DNA of 64,000 bases from Spartobacteria bacterium. Lineage in GTDB: Bacteria > Verrucomicrobiota > Verrucomicrobiia > Chthoniobacterales > UBA6821. Shown here in pieces: positions 45,311 to 54,992 of the stretch (within the stretch, counting starts at the first letter, position 1; every line of letters starts with the position of its first letter). Below the pieces are notes generated by a model that was given only the letters and a program-made list of their open reading frames with translations, did no database searches and was not told the DNA's origin. Where the stretch lies: contig CANKWU010000010.1 in the NCBI GenBank assembly GCA_947487385.1, positions 1 through 64,000 of the forward strand, read 5' to 3'. The translations under genes and the position numbers were made by a program.

Positions 45311-46195
45311 TTGGAGAAAGATAAATTAAGTTTTACACAATCTGTTGTGTCCGATGAAGAACTCTACCACTACAGGAGCGTTTGGATCTCCGATGTCCAT
45401 CTAGGCACTCGCGGATCCCAGGCGACGGCATTGCTGGGGTTTCTCCGGACGTTCGAGTGCGACACCCTGTATATCGTGGGCGACCTGATCGATATCTGGG
45501 CGATGAAGCGCGGTGTCTACTGGACCCAGGAGCACAGCGACGTGATCCAAAAAATCCTCCGAAAAGGTCGCAAGGGTTCCAAGATCATCTATATCCCGGG
45601 CAATCATGATGAGAGGATTGCGGACTTCACCGGCGACTACGCCAATGTCCACATCCAGTCGCGTGCCTTTCATACAACAGTCGATGGGAGGAAGCTTCTC
45701 GTGGCACACGGCCACGAGCTTGATACCGTTGTTCAGAATCTCGGATGGCTCGCTCACGTAGGCGATATAGGCTATACCCTGCTCCTGCAACTCAATGGTC
45801 CGGTGAATTTTTTCAGAAGGCTAGTTGGACAAGGGCACTGGTCACTGAGTGCCTACGTAAAGAGCAGCGTCAAGAATGTGGTGAATTTTATCGGCGGCTT
45901 CGAGGAGTCGATGGTGCATTTTGCCTCGGACGCAGAGGCCGATGGAATCATCTGCGGTCATATCCACACGGCCGCCATGCGTAAGATCAAGGATCTCGAT
46001 TACTACAATACTGGGGACTGGGTGGAGAGTCGTACGGCACTGGTGGAGGAGAGTGATGGCACGCTCAAACTGCTCAAATTCTCGCCGGATGGAGAGATGA
46101 TCCAGATGCTGGCTGTCTGCAGTTCCACAAAGAGAAACGTCACGAATGAGGGATCTTTCCTCCCCGAATTTCCAAGCGAACCTCTCGCGGTCTGA
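45311..46195 (+). CDS. UDP-2,3-diacylglucosamine diphosphatase-like metallophosphoesterase
   Basis: SVWISDVHLGTRGSQATALLGFLRTFECDTLYIVGDLIDIW...IPGNHDERIADF...ICGHIHTAAM. Confidence 0.88.
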   Translation: MEKDKLSFTQSVVSDEELYHYRSVWISDVHLGTRGSQATALLGFLRTFECDTLYIVGDLIDIWAMKRGVYWTQEHSDVIQKILRKGRKGSKIIYIPGNHDERIADFTGDYANVHIQSRAFHTTVDGRKLLVAHGHELDTVVQNLGWLAHVGDIGYTLLLQLNGPVNFFRRLVGQGHWSLSAYVKSSVKNVVNFIGGFEESMVHFASDAEADGIICGHIHTAAMRKIKDLDYYNTGDWVESRTALVEESDGTLKLLKFSPDGEMIQMLAVCSSTKRNVTNEGSFLPEFPSEPLAV

Positions 46196-46244
46196 AATAA
46201 ACTGGCAGGACTGCTTCTCACAGCTTAGTTAGATAGTCTGTTCG

Positions 46245-46598
46245 ATGACTATCTGCTTGCTCAAATCCAAGATCCACCGCGCCGCCGTCACGGGTGCCTC
46301 CGTAGACTACGAAGGAAGCCTTACCATTGCCTCCGATCTCGCGGAACGTGTCGGCCTGTTACCCTATGAGAAAATCCTAGTTGGGAACATGGGGAACGGG
46401 GAGCGCTTCGAGACCTATGTGATCTATGGTCCTCACGGATCTGGAGCAATCGAGCTCAATGGAGCCACCGCCCATCTCGGCAAGATCGGCGACCGGCTCA
46501 CCATCATGTCCTTTACGTGGCTGTCAGAACAGGAGGCTTCTGATCACAAGCCCTCGGTGATCTTGCTCGACGAGAAGAACGTCGTCATCAGGGCCTAG
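46245..46598 (+). CDS. panD: Aspartate 1-decarboxylase
   Basis: LLKSKIHRAAVTGASVDYEGSLTI...YVIYGPHGSGAIELNGATAHLGKIGDRLTIMSF. Confidence 0.94.
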   Translation: MTICLLKSKIHRAAVTGASVDYEGSLTIASDLAERVGLLPYEKILVGNMGNGERFETYVIYGPHGSGAIELNGATAHLGKIGDRLTIMSFTWLSEQEASDHKPSVILLDEKNVVIRA

Positions 46599-46610
46599 GG
46601 CCAATTCTTA

Positions 46611-47867
46611 CTACCCAGGAGACTCGGGAGTCATCTCAACCGGCACCCGTTTTGTCAGGGGAAACCATGGGATAAGAAGGATCCCGCAAGCGCAGAGAAC
46701 CCCGCAGAGGGGAATCGTGAATTCAATGCCCATCCGATCAGCCACCCAGCCGGCAATCCAGCTTCCGATGGCAAGCGATCCCTGGAATGTCATGAGATAG
46801 AAGGAAATCGTTCGGCCCCGCACCCAATCCGGCGAGCAGAGCTGCACGGAGACATTGTGATTCACTGCGACCACGATCCAGCAGAGGCCGCCGCCGAACA
46901 TAGCCATGGCGACAAGTGTCGGGCTTCTTCCCAAACCCACAACAACCACGAAGGCAGAAAAAATACCCAAACAGATGCCCACCATCGTATCGATCGGGAA
47001 GCGCCGCCTCATCACGGGGATAAAGATGGCCCCGAGGACCGAACCGACGCCGAAGGCACTCAGGAGAATTCCATAACCCGTAGCGCCGGTTCCCAAATGG
47101 TCGCGTGCCACGATGGGGAGTAGCGCCAGAACTCCTGATCCCGTCAGCATGAAGAAGCAGGTGCGGAGCAGAATGCCACTAATAAGCGGAGTTTTCACGA
47201 TGAATTTCCAGCCCTCTCTCAGTGAGTGAAGCACGGCCTTGGGGGTTGCCTTTCCTTTTGATTGGGGAACGAGATAAGCGGGAACACGCCACAGTCCAGC
47301 CAGCACGGCCAAGAAAGAAAAGGCATTGATTGCAAAGACCCAGGCTGCGCCTAAGACACCCACGAGGAATCCTCCCAAAGCCGGACCGATGGAGCGGGCG
47401 AGATTGAAGCTGATACTGTTGAGCGAGACGGCGGCAGCGAGCTTGTCACGGGTCACCAGATCTTGCAGGAGAGTTTGCCATCCCGGCAGATGAATCGCCG
47501 AACCCATCCCCAGCAGGAAAAGCAGGAGTAGGAGTTGCACGGGGCGCAAATGACCATTCCCTGCCATTACCGCCATGAGTCCCGCCATGGTCATCATCCA
47601 GAGCTGGGCTACGACAAGCAGTCGGCGCCGGTTGACGAGATCGGTCAACACTCCACCGGCCAAACCTAGCAGAAAGGCAGGCAGGCTGGCAGCCGTCTGG
47701 ACCAGGCCGATCAGGAGCGGGGACGTCGTCAATGTCGTCATGAGCCATGCAGCTGCGGCCGCGTGCATGATCGTCCCCAGATTGGAAAGGAAGTTGGCGA
47801 TCCAAAGATCGCGGAACTCAGGTTGTCGAAGGGGGGCAATGCCAGGGCCGAAAAGCTTTTCGCTCAT
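46611..47867 (-). CDS. MFS transporter (EntS-like)
   Basis: LRQPEFRDLWIANFLSNLGTIMHAAAAAWLMTTLTTSPLLIGLVQTAASLPAFLLGL; internal start chosen. Confidence 0.9.
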   Translation of the reverse strand: MSEKLFGPGIAPLRQPEFRDLWIANFLSNLGTIMHAAAAAWLMTTLTTSPLLIGLVQTAASLPAFLLGLAGGVLTDLVNRRRLLVVAQLWMMTMAGLMAVMAGNGHLRPVQLLLLLFLLGMGSAIHLPGWQTLLQDLVTRDKLAAAVSLNSISFNLARSIGPALGGFLVGVLGAAWVFAINAFSFLAVLAGLWRVPAYLVPQSKGKATPKAVLHSLREGWKFIVKTPLISGILLRTCFFMLTGSGVLALLPIVARDHLGTGATGYGILLSAFGVGSVLGAIFIPVMRRRFPIDTMVGICLGIFSAFVVVVGLGRSPTLVAMAMFGGGLCWIVVAVNHNVSVQLCSPDWVRGRTISFYLMTFQGSLAIGSWIAGWVADRMGIEFTIPLCGVLCACGILLIPWFPLTKRVPVEMTPESPG

Positions 47868-47980
47868 CAGAAAAGACAAAGTCTTGGAGGCGACATTCTT
47901 GACATTATCCCATGGAAGTCTTCCGTCGGGCGAGCGGGATCCACTCGCCCCGGCAGGTGACCGAAGATTACTCTCCACCC

Positions 47981-49444
47981 ATGCAACCATTGCTGAAAGA
48001 CCAATCCCTTCTCAAAACCCAGGCCTATGCCGCTGGACATTGGTGTGACGCTCGGAGCGGCAAAGTGTTGGAGGTTAGGGATCCTGCAGACGGGCAACTT
48101 CTCGGAAGCGTTCCCTCGCTTTGTGCGGAGGAGGTTGAGGAAGCAATTTTAGCAGCACACCGTGCAATGGCACTTTGGAAAAAAGAACCAGCAGGCTTTC
48201 GCTCAAAAATCCTCAGACGATGGTTCGATTTGATTATCGAACACACTGATGATCTCGCTGCGATTCTGACAGCTGAACAGGGAAAACCTCTGGCGGAGGC
48301 ACGCGGGGAGATTTCCTATGCCGGCTCTTTTGTCGAATGGTTTGCGGCCGAGGCAAACCGGATTGACGGCGAAATCATTTCAGCTCCTTCTGCTGATCGA
48401 CGGATCCTGGTGCTCAAGGAGCCGGTTGGTGTCTGTGCCGCGATTACTCCCTGGAATTTCCCTTCCGCCATGGTGACCCGCAAGGTCGCTCCAGCCCTTG
48501 CTGCCGGATGTGCGATTCTCGTGAAACCTGCATCCCGAACGCCTCTTTCTCCATTGGCACTTGCTATCTTGGCACTCCGCGCCGGGCTTCCTGAGGGCCT
48601 CTTTTCCATCATCACAGGGGAAGCATCCGTCATCGGATCAGCCTTCACTAAGAGTCCGGAAGTTCGCAAACTCAGCTTCACTGGGTCCACGGAAATTGGC
48701 AAATCACTGATCCGTGACTGCGCCGGAACAGTGAAGCGCGTCACGATGGAACTTGGAGGGAATGCCCCTTTCATCGTCTTTGCTGACGCGGACCTAGAGG
48801 CTGCGATCGAGGGAGTCATGACCTCTAAATTCCGGGGAAGCGGTCAGACCTGCATCTGTCCCAATCGGATCCTCGTCGATGCACGTGTTGAGGAACGCTT
48901 CACGGAACTTCTTGCAACTGCCATCAGGAAGCTCTCTGTCGGCCCGGGAACGATGCAGGGAGTGATGCAAGGTCCTCTGATTGACCACTCGGCTCTGAAA
49001 CATGTTGAGAACCTCATTGATGATGCCGTGACAAAGGGGGCAAAGGTCCTAGTGGGAGGAAAACGCCACCCCCTCGGCGGAACCTTCTTCGAGCCTACTC
49101 TGCTGACGGGATGTACTCCCTTCATGCAACTGGCCAGGTGCGAGATCTTTGGCCCGATTGCCCCGATCTTTACCTTCAAGAACGAGGAGGAAGCCATAAT
49201 ACTGGCCAATGCCACGGAGTACGGACTCGCAGGCTACTTCTACAGCCGTGATCTCGCGCGGGTCTGGCGTGTTGCGGAAGCATTGGAGTGCGGAATGGTC
49301 GGGGTGAATACTGGGTTCATTTCCAACGCCGCGTCACCCTTTGGCGGCATCAAGGAGTCCGGTTATGGCAGGGAAGGATCACACCATGGCCTTAACGACT
49401 ATCTGGCGTTGAAGTACCTTTGTGTTGCAGGACTTGGTTCCTGA
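47981..49444 (+). CDS. NAD(P)-dependent succinate-semialdehyde dehydrogenase-like aldehyde dehydrogenase
   Basis: EPVGVCAAITPWNFPSAMVTRKVAPALAAGC, FTGSTEIGK, MELGGNAPFIVF, SGQTCICPNRI. Confidence 0.92.
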   Translation: MQPLLKDQSLLKTQAYAAGHWCDARSGKVLEVRDPADGQLLGSVPSLCAEEVEEAILAAHRAMALWKKEPAGFRSKILRRWFDLIIEHTDDLAAILTAEQGKPLAEARGEISYAGSFVEWFAAEANRIDGEIISAPSADRRILVLKEPVGVCAAITPWNFPSAMVTRKVAPALAAGCAILVKPASRTPLSPLALAILALRAGLPEGLFSIITGEASVIGSAFTKSPEVRKLSFTGSTEIGKSLIRDCAGTVKRVTMELGGNAPFIVFADADLEAAIEGVMTSKFRGSGQTCICPNRILVDARVEERFTELLATAIRKLSVGPGTMQGVMQGPLIDHSALKHVENLIDDAVTKGAKVLVGGKRHPLGGTFFEPTLLTGCTPFMQLARCEIFGPIAPIFTFKNEEEAIILANATEYGLAGYFYSRDLARVWRVAEALECGMVGVNTGFISNAASPFGGIKESGYGREGSHHGLNDYLALKYLCVAGLGS

Positions 49445-49491
49445 GAAAGCTGATTGCCTGGGAACCGATGCCCAAAGTCAGAAGACTTGAT

Positions 49492-49710
49492 TCAGAGGCC
49501 TTTGCCGCTGGCATGTTTTGCATCGTAGGCCGCCGTAGATACCCTCACCGTTTCTGCAGCACTTCTCGCACTCATTCCGGTCGCTTCGTTGTGATGTTTG
49601 CTCACGTCATCTCCGGTCAGGTCCCGATCCTCGCGTGATGTATGAACCCGGTGTTTCATGGCTGCCTCGCTCTTAATCCGGGTGTTTGATTTGTGGGATG
49701 TGGTACTCAT
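49492..49710 (-). CDS. Small hydrophilic hypothetical protein
   Basis: 72 aa; MSTTSHKSNTRIKSEAAMKHRVHTSREDRDLTGDDVSKHHNEATGMSARSAAETVRVSTAAYDAKHASGKGL. Confidence 0.4.
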   Translation of the reverse strand: MSTTSHKSNTRIKSEAAMKHRVHTSREDRDLTGDDVSKHHNEATGMSARSAAETVRVSTAAYDAKHASGKGL

Positions 49711-49820
49711 AGGTTATGAGTTCATCATTCTTCCAAAACAGAGCGAATCAACCCCAACTGTCTAATCAATCAGCTTATCCCCCCGCAGCTCATCATTAAA
49801 AAAATGATGACCCGACTTGG

Positions 49821-52142
49821 CTAAGGAACTGCTAAAGTCCAAACGCAGGAGTCCTCAAGGGTCTTCTCTCCGGATTTTGCGGTGACTTGAATGGTGTTTT
49901 TGCCGGGTTGGAGGGTGATGCCTGACCAGTAGGCGATCTTAAGATCGCCAGGCTTAATGGGGTCGAACGACTTTCCGTTCACGCTGAGAATGACCTCGGG
50001 GCAGTTGGAATAGACTTTCACGTCCGTCGTTGGCAGGGTGCGGTTCACAGCCCTGCGCGAAGTGATGTAGACCATCGGATCAGGGTTCCAGTTTGCCTTG
50101 TAGAAGAAGAAGGCATCCTTCCTGAACCTGCGGTCATGGGTCGCTAGACCCTTGTCGTTGAGCGCCGGTGAATTTCCTTCATTCCGCGCCCTGTATGCGA
50201 AATCAAACATGTTCCAGACGAAACTTCCCCAGAGATTCGGGTTATTCGCGATGTCCTTCCAATCCCTCTCATGCACAAAGGCCTGCCACTCCTCGGGATG
50301 GAACGAACCCGCGGGCAGGGGCTGAATCAGCGTCCCCTCGGTGTGGTGGGAGATATTGGCTCCGGCACCGTATTCGCTGACGGCGATTCGTTTGCCAACT
50401 TCCTTGCTGAACGAGGCGACTCTGTCAGCCAACGTAGGCTCGGAGACTTTCTGATACCATCCGGGGTAGAGATTCAGCCCGATCTGTTCTGGAACGTGAT
50501 TGAAGGATTTGTTCGGGTGGCAGGAGGCTGCGACGAGCAGTCGCGAGGTGTCGATTTCCTTGGCTGCCGACTGGAGGCGTTGAAGGCCTTTGTCGCTCGG
50601 CGGCATGGAAGCCTGTCCCAGTTCATTGAAGATCCCCCACCAAGCGATGCTCGGGTGATTGTAGAGTTGGTGGATCATCTCGCGGAGAAATACCTCGCTG
50701 TTGGCCCAGAACTCCCGAGTATCCCTTGTCGTATCCACCAAGGAGACCTCGTCCCAGAGAAGGACTCCCTCGCGGTCGTTGATGCGGTGCCAGTTCTCAC
50801 TCTGAGGGTAATGGGCATTCCTGACGGCGGTCACTCCCATCTCCTTCATAAGGGCCGCATCCCTCTCCTCATCTTGGGGGGAGAGCGCCCATCCCTTGTT
50901 ACGGAAATCCTGATGGCGATTCACTCCATACACCGGATACGGCTCCCCATTGAGAAGAAATCCCTTCTCCTGTGAGATGGCGACGGTACGGAGACCCAGC
51001 GGTTGGATCATCTGATCGATGGTCTTGCCCTCGGAGATCAGGCTTACCGTGACGCTGTAGAGGTAGGGATCCTTGCGACCGATCCAACGATGAGGAGAGG
51101 GGATGGGGAGGTTTTGAACAACGGCCAACGTCTCCTCCGCGGGAACAGATTGATTGGTGGAAGCGCTTGCGACCACATGACCCGAGGCATCCTTGACCTC
51201 GCATTGCACAGTGACCGAGTCTGCCTCCACTGCTTCCTGTTGCGTCTCCGGCTTCGGGGCGCTAGGGAGATGATTTTTTTCTGCGGCACGGGCCTTCTCC
51301 AAGGCAACGTTCATTTGAGCCGTGTGCCCGTCGGAAACCATTGTGCGGATTTCCACGATAGCCTCCTTCTCATTGAGTGACCGCGTGGTGAGGTAGACAC
51401 CGGGAGATGCATCATCCAGAGGGGAAATACAGAACTCATCGGTTACAATGATCTCCGCATCGCGGTAGAGTCCTCCTTGGACATTGAAATCTCCAGAGAG
51501 AGGGGGCAGATCCTCACGATGGGTATTGTCAACCTGAACCCTTAGTTCATTGGTTTGCCCGAACTTGAGATAAGGGGTCAGCTCGTAGCAGAAGGCGGTG
51601 AATCCGCCGCGATGCTCCCCGAGTAGGGTCTTGTTGATGTAGGTTCTTGCCACTGTGCCGGCTGCACCGAAACGGGCAAAGACCCTCTTCTCACCCTTCC
51701 ATTCCGCGGGAACCTGGATCGCATGCTCATACCAGCCGTCGCCTTGGTAATATTTGTTCTTGAGGTGGGGATCCTTGGTCTCCCTTTCCTTTTGGGCGAC
51801 TTTCTCCGTGGCATTCCTCTCCTCGGTGAGCCTCTTCGCATCTGCCTCCGTCTCGGGCTTGTCGCTGACCTCAGCCGGGCCGGATTGGGCATCAAGGGCG
51901 TTCCAGGTGTGGGGGACACTCACCTTCTCCCAGAGTGCGGATGGAGCGAAAATATCCGAGCCACCTTTCAAAAAGAGCCAACCCTGATCCAGAGGCATGA
52001 CCTCCCGCTGGGCAAGTGTCGTGGCTGTCGTGGCTATTGAGAGGAAAACGACGAGAAGATGATTGGGGAGAAGTTGTTTCATGGGGGAGAATGAGACGAG
52101 AAGAGGAAGTCGTTCTCTAACCTCACTACCCCTCCACATCAA
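49821..52142 (-). CDS. Glycoside hydrolase family 2 (beta-galactosidase-like), secreted
   Basis: GVNRHQDFRNKGWALSPQDEERDAALMKEMGVTAVRNAHYPQS...WWGIFNELGQ; internal start near MKQLLPNHLLVVF. Confidence 0.9.
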   Translation of the reverse strand: MMWRGSEVRERLPLLVSFSPMKQLLPNHLLVVFLSIATTATTLAQREVMPLDQGWLFLKGGSDIFAPSALWEKVSVPHTWNALDAQSGPAEVSDKPETEADAKRLTEERNATEKVAQKERETKDPHLKNKYYQGDGWYEHAIQVPAEWKGEKRVFARFGAAGTVARTYINKTLLGEHRGGFTAFCYELTPYLKFGQTNELRVQVDNTHREDLPPLSGDFNVQGGLYRDAEIIVTDEFCISPLDDASPGVYLTTRSLNEKEAIVEIRTMVSDGHTAQMNVALEKARAAEKNHLPSAPKPETQQEAVEADSVTVQCEVKDASGHVVASASTNQSVPAEETLAVVQNLPIPSPHRWIGRKDPYLYSVTVSLISEGKTIDQMIQPLGLRTVAISQEKGFLLNGEPYPVYGVNRHQDFRNKGWALSPQDEERDAALMKEMGVTAVRNAHYPQSENWHRINDREGVLLWDEVSLVDTTRDTREFWANSEVFLREMIHQLYNHPSIAWWGIFNELGQASMPPSDKGLQRLQSAAKEIDTSRLLVAASCHPNKSFNHVPEQIGLNLYPGWYQKVSEPTLADRVASFSKEVGKRIAVSEYGAGANISHHTEGTLIQPLPAGSFHPEEWQAFVHERDWKDIANNPNLWGSFVWNMFDFAYRARNEGNSPALNDKGLATHDRRFRKDAFFFYKANWNPDPMVYITSRRAVNRTLPTTDVKVYSNCPEVILSVNGKSFDPIKPGDLKIAYWSGITLQPGKNTIQVTAKSGEKTLEDSCVWTLAVP

Positions 52143-52495
52143 CTATTAGTTCAGTTCAGTTTATGCAATGGAATCATAGAAACAGAGAAATCTTGTTCGC
52201 CAGGGAGTGAAAGGACTCAGAACAGAAGCAGCGGAAAGGAAAAAGCGATTGGGGATTGGGCTACAAAACGCTTAAAAAATCACAAGATTTAAATGATCAG
52301 TATTTTATAAAATCATAAACCTTGTAAAATTGAATGAGTTGCTGAGCCAGGGGCTGGCTTTACCACCAAGAAAACAGCCAAAGACGTGAAAAGGAACTGA
52401 TTAGGGAAGTCAAGCATCGAGGGATCTGCGATCCTTTTATCACGAAGGCCTTGCGACTCACTCTCGTAAGCCAGCCAACGCAGAGATGACTCTTC

Positions 52496-53845
52496 TCACA
52501 TAGTCGCAATCTCCGCTGTAAATTTCTGAAAAAAAGCTGCTCCCAGATCGAGGTGGGCAAGGGGATAGGATTCGTTAGGAGCGTGTGCCTGACAGTCTGG
52601 AAGGCCGAGTCCTAGCATGATAACCGGAACTTGAAGGATTTTCTGGAGCATCACGGCGGCCGGAATGCTTAACCCCTCTCTTGTGAGAGCCGGAGGCATC
52701 CCAAAAAGATTTTCCGTAACTGCGATTGCCACTTGAATAAAGGCATTGTCAGGAGATGTGTAAAAAGGCTCTCCCCCATGATCATAAATGACCATCCCCG
52801 TCACTCCTTCCTTCTCAAGTTCCTTTTCGATCCAATCCTTCACGAGAGCGGCGATGGCTTCGGAATCCTGCCCGGGTACGAGTCTGCAGCTCAACTTTGC
52901 TGATGCCGAGGAGGGAATAATGGTTTTGCTTCCATTCCCTTGGTAACCCGAGGTGATCCCATTGATTTCGGCCGTGGGGCGTCCCCAGACCCGTTCCAGC
53001 ACGGAGCAATTCCTCTCCCCTCCTCGAGGAGCAATGCCAGTCGCCTTCTCAAACCACGCTTCATCCCATGGAAGACGTTGCCAGGATTCCAATTCCTGAG
53101 CAGGCACCGGAAGGCATCCTTCATAAAATCTTGGGATCGCGACTCCACCATCTTCCGTAATCATGCGTGATAGAACCTTGCTGAGCGCAAGCGCTGGATT
53201 GGATGCCGCTCCACCGAATATTCCTGAATGAAGATCGGCGCGGGGGCCTTGCACAATGACGTCAAAACAGGCTATGCCACGAAACCCTAGAGTGAGCGCT
53301 GGCTTCCCGGGGGCAATCATGCTGGTGTCTGAAATGAGGATGGCATCACAGGAAAGCGCTTCTTGGTGCTCCTCTAAGTATTCCTTCATATTCGGACTGC
53401 CTATTTCCTCCTCACCATCCAGTAGAACAAGGACATTGACGGGGAGTGTCCCATGAACCAGCAATTCCCTTAGTCCAAGCAGATGGGAAAACGTTTGCCC
53501 TTTGTTGTCGGTGGCTCCTCTCGCATAAATCATGCCCTCTCGGATCTCGGGCTCAAACGGGGGACTGAGCCATAGATTCAGCGGTTCGGCAGGCTGAACG
53601 TCATAATGACCATAGAGCAAGAGTGTGGGCTTTCCTTGCTGATGCTCGGATCTTGCGAAGATAATCGGCGCACCCTTGGTCGTGTGAATCTCCACCTGCA
53701 TCCCCCATTTTTGCAGCAGGAGACTCATCCACTCAGCACAAGACTGCATGACAGATGCTTGTGCCGGATCGGCACTGATGGAAGAAAATCTTAGATATTC
53801 ATAAAACAGGGCTATCTCATCACCTCCAGCGACTTTCTTGGTCAT
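52496..53845 (-). CDS. M20-family peptidase/dipeptidase
   Basis: TLLLYGHYDVQPAEPLNLWLSPPFEPEIREGMIYARGATDNKGQTFSHLLGLREL...LLDGEEEIGSPNM. Confidence 0.93.
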   Translation of the reverse strand: MTKKVAGGDEIALFYEYLRFSSISADPAQASVMQSCAEWMSLLLQKWGMQVEIHTTKGAPIIFARSEHQQGKPTLLLYGHYDVQPAEPLNLWLSPPFEPEIREGMIYARGATDNKGQTFSHLLGLRELLVHGTLPVNVLVLLDGEEEIGSPNMKEYLEEHQEALSCDAILISDTSMIAPGKPALTLGFRGIACFDVIVQGPRADLHSGIFGGAASNPALALSKVLSRMITEDGGVAIPRFYEGCLPVPAQELESWQRLPWDEAWFEKATGIAPRGGERNCSVLERVWGRPTAEINGITSGYQGNGSKTIIPSSASAKLSCRLVPGQDSEAIAALVKDWIEKELEKEGVTGMVIYDHGGEPFYTSPDNAFIQVAIAVTENLFGMPPALTREGLSIPAAVMLQKILQVPVIMLGLGLPDCQAHAPNESYPLAHLDLGAAFFQKFTAEIATM

Positions 53846-54990
53846 GACGAGGCCTTGATAACAAAGCGCGACGCCTTGAACGGTGCTAGATTTTGAGTGC
53901 TAGATCCCTTTGTGACTAGATCCTTGGCAATTTCTCCGGTCACCGTTGCGTACTTGAAACCGTGACCACTAAAGCCCCCGAGCACCCAGGCCCCCTCGAC
54001 TCCCGGCACGCCATCGATTATCGGTGAACGATCCGGGGTATTTTCAAAAAAGCAGGAGACCATGGAAAGAATCGGTCCATTGGCAGAGGGAAAATAGCGA
54101 CTCACAAATTGGCGCATATCAGCTTCGTCCTCTTGATTAGGCTCAACACGCGGTTTCCCAGGATCCACAGATGGAGAGGGCGTTTCACGAAGACGTCCCA
54201 GTTTGAACCCCGGGATCCCATGTGTCGGAAATCCATAGAAATGACCGGTCTCCTCGGAATCCACAATCCACACAGGAAGATTCTCCTCGCTGAAATTGGC
54301 AAAATCGCAAAACGGTGCAAACCATCCCAGCACTGTTCTCTCGGCTTCCACTGGAAGGTCAAGCAGCTTTCCGATCCAGGCACCGGTTGTGAAGACAATC
54401 TGACCGGCTTCATAGTCACCCCTATCTGTTCTGAGAGTGAAATGTCCCGTTTTTTTCCTCCATGAGAGGAGCTGTTCCATCCCATGAATTTCAGCTCCCT
54501 GCGCCAATGCAAGATTCGTATGAGTTGTGATACTCGCCTCAGGCAGCACAAATCCTGATCCTGGTTGAAAAACACCGATCATATCCTCATCTGGAGTCAA
54601 TGCTGGGTACCGTTTCGAAAGTTCGGTGGCGCTGAGTACTTCATGCGGAATATCGTAGGCTTGGCAGGCTCTCAATGAGCCGGTAAAAATCGCCCCCTCC
54701 GGAACTGAAACATCCAGACTGCCGATACGATGGAAGAGGCGATCTCCTCCCAACTCCCCAAGTTCATCCCAGAGTTCGACGGCTCTCTGAACCAGCGGCA
54801 CGTACTTTGTGCTCTCATGCAATCCAAGGCGAAGAATCCGCGTCGCACCGTGAGAACTCCCCCGAGTGTTGGGAATACCAAACTGTTCAAGGCCGAGGAC
54901 TTTTAATCCTGCCCTGGCAAGATGAAAACAAGCTGCACTTCCCATTCCTCCGACGCCGATGACCGCGACATCGAAACTCTTCGCTCCCAT
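53842..54990 (-). CDS. FAD-dependent amine oxidase, monomeric sarcosine oxidase/MTOX-like
   Basis: FDVAVIGVGGMGSAACFHLARAGLKVLGLEQ...SCFFENTPDRSPIIDG...GGFSGHGFKYATVTGEIAKDL. Confidence 0.9.
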   Translation of the reverse strand: MGAKSFDVAVIGVGGMGSAACFHLARAGLKVLGLEQFGIPNTRGSSHGATRILRLGLHESTKYVPLVQRAVELWDELGELGGDRLFHRIGSLDVSVPEGAIFTGSLRACQAYDIPHEVLSATELSKRYPALTPDEDMIGVFQPGSGFVLPEASITTHTNLALAQGAEIHGMEQLLSWRKKTGHFTLRTDRGDYEAGQIVFTTGAWIGKLLDLPVEAERTVLGWFAPFCDFANFSEENLPVWIVDSEETGHFYGFPTHGIPGFKLGRLRETPSPSVDPGKPRVEPNQEDEADMRQFVSRYFPSANGPILSMVSCFFENTPDRSPIIDGVPGVEGAWVLGGFSGHGFKYATVTGEIAKDLVTKGSSTQNLAPFKASRFVIKASS

Positions 54991-54992
54991 GA

